NCBI GenBank assembly: GCA_029310945.1
Contig: JARJFC010000050.1
Span: 1-24,750 of the forward strand
Source: Leptospira sp. 96542
GTDB lineage: Bacteria; Spirochaetota; Leptospiria; Leptospirales; Leptospiraceae
Reading direction: 5' to 3'
Length of the DNA: 24,750 bases
The translations under genes and the position numbers were made by a program. This document shows, in pieces, positions 22,147 through 24,750 of the stretch (its first letter is position 1; each line of letters opens with the position of its first letter). Below the pieces are notes generated by a model. The model searched no databases. It was not told the DNA's origin and saw nothing but the letters and a program-made list of their open reading frames with translations.

Positions 22147-23300
22147 AATTTATTTATTGCAGTAGTAATAATTAAACATAATAGTTCAGTAATTTTTTCA
22201 TCTATAGATAGTAGGTAATGTGTTGAATCCTTTTGGATACCAATTCCATCATCATATGGTTCTAGATTAGTTACTTTTGAAAGAGGTATACTAAATCCTT
22301 TTTGTGCAGCTATGAAAATTATACGTTTACTTGTAACAATTAATTTTCCAGGGAATTTAAATGTGACTTCTTCCTTGATAGGTCCACCTTTATAAGATCC
22401 AACTCTATATGTTAAACCCTTTGCAATACGAATGGATACTCCTCGCGAACCTCCTGAATGTCCAACGGTGACAATTTTGGTCTCCAATCTATTTGCATCG
22501 GTGGAAATATGGCAAATTTCATTTTTTTGTAAAGGAATGTTTGTTGAAATGACTGGTAAATTGCCATCTTCTATTTCAGCTAAAAGTTTATAATAAGCAA
22601 GGTTTCGTTTATCAGATTCGGATAAACTGGATTTTAATTCTTCTTTTGAAAAACCTAATTTTTCAAGTGTTAGAGCAAGCTGTAATTCATCTTCTTTTGT
22701 TAATCTGTGGTCTATAGTTAATTCTTTTATTTCTTGTCTTAAAATTTTTAGAGCATTATTTTTATTAATATTCTTGATATAGTCGTAGGAAATTTCAAGT
22801 TCACTTCCTAAGTTAAAAATCTGTCTTTCTTCTTCAGGTGTAATTATTTTATCAGAGTAGATTAATTCTGAGAATTTTTCTATAGATTTTTTTGAAATGC
22901 TTTTTTTAATCTTTTTAATTATTTCGTCGGAAACATTAAAATAATTCTGCAAATATTTTAATTCATCCTTTTCTGAATCAGAAAGAATAAAATCTTCAAT
23001 ATAGTGTAATAATAGTTCTTTATAAAGAATAGCACCTATACTTTTCTTTTTCTTCTCTGTCAAATTCTCAAAATATTCAGTTATTCCAGATATCTTATAA
23101 TCATTTATTTTCAAAAGTGAAATATATTGATTTTCGTTTCTTTGCTTAAATAATAAAAATAGAGAGATTATTACACTGATTGATCCTATAATTAATACTT
23201 TTATTTCATCTATTTGGAAATTACCTGCAACAACGCTTAACATACCTTTAATTATGCATAATATTCCAATCGTGATTAGTGAGTATGGGATGACTTTCAT
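22143..23300 (-). CDS. Membrane protein with TerB-like helical region and C-terminal PH/GRAM-like domain
   Basis: 385 residues. Two membrane segments at about 5-26 and 34-51. A long helical, Lys/Glu-rich region (about 75-245) has TerB/tellurite-resistance-like motifs (SDKIITPEEERQIFNLGSEL, DHRLTKEDELQLALTLEKLG), with repeated short acidic helices. The C-terminal domain (about 305-385), GKLIVTSKRIIFIAAQKGF and SIPLSKVTNLEPYDDGIGI, fits the bacterial PH or GRAM fold. It is the first gene of the cassette, with AAGGAA before the ATG. Likely a sensor at the membrane that acts on the channel; this is inference from the overlap. Confidence 0.7.
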   Translation of the reverse strand: MKVIPYSLITIGILCIIKGMLSVVAGNFQIDEIKVLIIGSISVIISLFLLFKQRNENQYISLLKINDYKISGITEYFENLTEKKKKSIGAILYKELLLHYIEDFILSDSEKDELKYLQNYFNVSDEIIKKIKKSISKKSIEKFSELIYSDKIITPEEERQIFNLGSELEISYDYIKNINKNNALKILRQEIKELTIDHRLTKEDELQLALTLEKLGFSKEELKSSLSESDKRNLAYYKLLAEIEDGNLPVISTNIPLQKNEICHISTDANRLETKIVTVGHSGGSRGVSIRIAKGLTYRVGSYKGGPIKEEVTFKFPGKLIVTSKRIIFIAAQKGFSIPLSKVTNLEPYDDGIGIQKDSTHYLLSIDEKITELLCLIITTAINKL

Positions 23301-23335
23301 AGAAATTCCTTTTTTTGATTAATTTTTAACAATTG

Positions 23336-23498
23336 CACATAACGAAATAGTCTTAACGACGTAGGCTGGCCCTGAGTCCCAACGGGACGTTAGGGACTGG
23401 AACGACACTTGCGTAAGCAAGGGGAGTGCCAGAAGCCTATGTGTCGCAGACCGAGCGAGGGCTTGTCCCGAAGCGAAGCGTTAAGGCGCTGTTATGCG
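23336..23498 (-). repeat. attC site 22, site of the three-ORF cassette (23343-24513)
   Basis: R' CACATAAC 23336-23343, spacer reads GAAATAG, R'' GTTATGCG 23491-23498. Same body group as 6791-6960 and 16716-16878. The flank AAGAAGGT pairs with ACCTTTTT before 24507, one wobble. Confidence 0.87.
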
Positions 23499-23518
23499 AA
23501 GAAGGTGATGTCTACATT

Positions 23519-23833
23519 TTATATTTGCTTAGAACATTCTCTAATTATTTTCATTAATTCCGACGGTATTTTATCTTTAAAAGGGAATTTATTAGAAATA
23601 TATTTTGATTTTTTAAATTCATTAGTTTTAAATAGGAACTCAAAATATTTTTGAATGTTTTTTTGATTATTTCTACTTAATTCTTTTCTGAAATTATTGT
23701 AAAATTTGTCTGAATCGCTATCGATTATTTCGTTCAATCCAATGGCTTCGGAATGATACATTTCTGCAAAATTCCTTAAATTTATTCCGATTTCTTTAAG
23801 TAAAAATTTTAGATCAGAAGAATTATTTTCCAT
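23519..23833 (-). CDS. Small unknown helical protein
   Basis: 104 residues from the ATG at 23831-23833; a GTG six codons upstream lies in a near-perfect tandem repeat CATTTTGTCC and is the alternative. LKFLLKEIGINLRNFAEMYHSEAIGLNEI has the spacing of an HTH head; the rest (FYNNFRKELSRNNQKNIQKYF) is basic helix. No family recognised. It diverges from the small plus-strand gene at 23894, so the 60 bases between them must hold two promoters. Confidence 0.55.
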   Translation of the reverse strand: MENNSSDLKFLLKEIGINLRNFAEMYHSEAIGLNEIIDSDSDKFYNNFRKELSRNNQKNIQKYFEFLFKTNEFKKSKYISNKFPFKDKIPSELMKIIRECSKQI

Positions 23834-23893
23834 TTTGTCCCATTTTGTCACAAAGGATAAGTTATTATATTTTCAAATTATGGAGTTAATTCA

Positions 23894-24061
23894 ATGAATC
23901 AAAATTCATCAAAGTCTAATGCGAACGTCAAATACGACAACAACAATAAATCAAACCAAGCAAATGCGAACAAAGGAACAAATGGTACCAATAAACAATT
24001 TGATAAAATGAATGGTAACCGAGGAAAGCAAATGAATCCAAACCAGATCAAAAAGGATTAA
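23894..24061 (+). CDS. Asn/Lys-rich small protein, opposite strand
   Basis: 55 residues, the only good plus-strand gene of the window. GGAG lies eight bases before the ATG. Composition is extreme: about 17 Asn and 10 Lys, with the end NGNRGKQMNPNQIKKD. Likely an unstructured soluble protein of unknown role. Its last 14 bases overlap the 3' end of the minus-strand gene at 24048-24494, so the two are convergent with overlapping stops. The regular ribosome site and codon use argue for a real gene. Confidence 0.6.
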   Translation: MNQNSSKSNANVKYDNNNKSNQANANKGTNGTNKQFDKMNGNRGKQMNPNQIKKD

Positions 24062-24494
24062 GGTAAGAGTTTGGATTTTTAATTGAAATATGAAGTTTGC
24101 ACTCATTGAAATATTTTGAAAAAATATTAGGCGTTTTACTTAATTGTGATAAGGTGAATTTTTTTTGGATTTTCTTTAGAGTGCAAACGCAAATTTCTAA
24201 TTTTATTTCATGTTTTATTTTGGTTGAAATAGATTCATTTGAATCAATACAGGCATTTAAAATTAAATATTCCTGGGAGATATCATATCTAATTTCATGA
24301 TTTTCTCCGAAATTATATGATAGATAGGAAATTCCAATAATACCACTTATTATAATCGAATTTTGGAGGATTTTTATAAATGAATTCTTATTTTTGAATA
24401 GCTTTGACTTACAATTGTAACATACAATTTTCCTATCAATAGGAATTGCGTTTTCTGAATCACATTGATCACATTTAATTATTAGGTTTTGCAT
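24048..24494 (-). CDS. Zinc-ribbon membrane protein, unknown function
   Basis: 148 residues from the ATG at 24492-24494 (AAAAAGG upstream); the frame stays open through the attC site but that part is not coding. N-terminal zinc ribbon with C8-x2-C11 and C25-x2-C28, then a membrane segment at about 42-60 (IILQNSIIISGIIGISYLSYNF region) and a helical C-terminal domain with further cysteines (LEICVCTLKKIQKKF). The layout is a cytoplasmic zinc ribbon tethered to a periplasmic domain. First minus-strand gene of the cassette. Confidence 0.65.
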   Translation of the reverse strand: MQNLIIKCDQCDSENAIPIDRKIVCYNCKSKLFKNKNSFIKILQNSIIISGIIGISYLSYNFGENHEIRYDISQEYLILNACIDSNESISTKIKHEIKLEICVCTLKKIQKKFTLSQLSKTPNIFSKYFNECKLHISIKNPNSYLNPF

Positions 24495-24506
24495 TTTTAC
24501 CTTTTT

Positions 24507-24673
24507 CGCATAACGAACCAGGCTTGCCGACGTTTCCCGACCCTGAGCCTCTTTAGAGGCGTTAGGGACTGGAACGACACTTGCGTAGGCAAGGGGAGTG
24601 CCAGAAGGGAAATGTGTCGTAGACCAAGCGAGGGCATCAGTCCCGAAGCGCAGCGGTAAGCCGTTGTTATGCG
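24507..24673 (-). repeat. attC site 23, site of ORF-less cassette copy 5
   Basis: R' CGCATAAC 24507-24514, R'' GTTATGCG 24666-24673; spacers GAACCAG and CGTT. Carries the longer GCCTCTTTAGAGGC hairpin like site 12. Confidence 0.87.
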
Positions 24674-24750
24674 GAGTTGGTAATGTTTCCGATAGAATTT
24701 GAAAACGAAGAGTAAAAAATTGGAGCGCCCCACTCACTAGCTTGCTCGTA
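24514..24750 (-). mobile_element. ORF-less cassette, copy 5 (cut by window edge)
   Basis: attC 23 plus the first 77 bases of the body (24674-24750), which follow copy 2 (13203 on) without a difference I can see. It lies upstream of the zinc-ribbon gene. Confidence 0.78.

Larger units (their letters stand above)
1..24750 (-). mobile_element. Integron gene-cassette array, no integrase in window
   Basis: Twenty-two complete and one partial attC-like sites alternate with short cassettes; 22 cassettes lie between successive sites, nearly all with minus-strand genes whose stop codon falls 6-30 bases from the R'' end of their own attC and whose start follows the R' end of the preceding one. Rare R-box variants match only within a cassette, as expected if cassettes move as circles cut at G^TT. 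No tyrosine-recombinase gene or attI was found, so the array could be the distal part of a chromosomal integron or an integrase-less cluster (CALIN). Gene orientation puts the proximal end to the right of the window. Confidence 0.9.

Noticed and set aside
24495..24737. N-terminal 81-residue extension of the zinc-ribbon gene
   Set aside because: The extension is translated attC and ORF-less body; the ATG at 24494 has a ribosome site and follows the R box as in other cassettes.
1..24750. CRISPR array (regular repeats with unique spacers)
   Set aside because: Repeats are about 165 bp with internal folds and the spacers are gene-sized; no cas genes.

Overview
This window is a slice of an integron gene-cassette array. 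Twenty-three repeats of about 162-170 bp (the first truncated by the window edge) separate short AT-rich cassettes, and almost every gene is on the minus strand. Each repeat begins on the plus strand with a variant of CGCATAAC-GAACTAG and ends with a variant of CGCTGTTATGCG, as attC recombination sites do, and is visibly more GC-rich than the genes. No integrase gene, attI site, transposase, rRNA or tRNA was seen. Read in gene orientation, the integrase-proximal end would lie to the right, beyond 24750. The block is therefore either the body of a large sedentary chromosomal integron or a cluster of attC sites lacking an integrase. The AT-rich coding sequence, the many small lipoproteins with loose spirochaete-type lipoboxes and the outer-membrane barrel suggest a Leptospira-like spirochaete. 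This is an inference from style, not a match.

Layout from left to right, each item being one cassette: VapBC toxin-antitoxin (67-728); HigBA toxin-antitoxin (1013-1707); leucine-rich-repeat lipoprotein (1980-3242); two small lipoproteins (3456-4187); methyltransferase plus an unknown protein with a possible winged helix (4408-5855); unknown protein (6060-6656); outer-membrane barrel (6971-7918); lipoprotein (8124-8804); AbiJ-type HEPN abortive-infection protein (9024-9944); ORF-less cassette; complete retron with PRTase-like and small winged-helix partners and ncRNA (10520-12967); ORF-less cassette; Lgt-like membrane protein (13566-14399); ORF-less cassette; lipoprotein (14971-15792); membrane-anchored unknown (15990-16676); four-gene operon of three mini-HTH proteins and a HTH/nuclease-like protein (16891-18417); ORF-less cassette; cassette with no convincing gene (19017-19628); ATPase-TIR fusion (19811-21283); potassium channel plus TerB/PH-like membrane protein (21490-23300); a three-ORF cassette including a plus-strand small gene (23519-24494); and the start of a fifth ORF-less cassette.

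The genes form no single pathway. They are a library of self-contained modules: toxin-antitoxin pairs, anti-phage candidates (retron, AbiJ, TIR, possibly the four-gene operon and the channel pair) and envelope proteins. Cassette boundaries can be read directly: the rare R-box variants (GTTATACG, GTTAGCCG, GTTAGACG, GTTATGTG) always match between the two ends of one cassette and not between neighbours. The complementarity runs about ten bases further into the cassette, with an almost invariant G-T wobble three bases outside the R box. The strongest candidates for something undescribed are this extended terminal pairing, the five-copy ORF-less cassette, the four-gene HTH/nuclease-like operon and the channel/TerB-PH pair. 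The retron is the most clearly recognised system.
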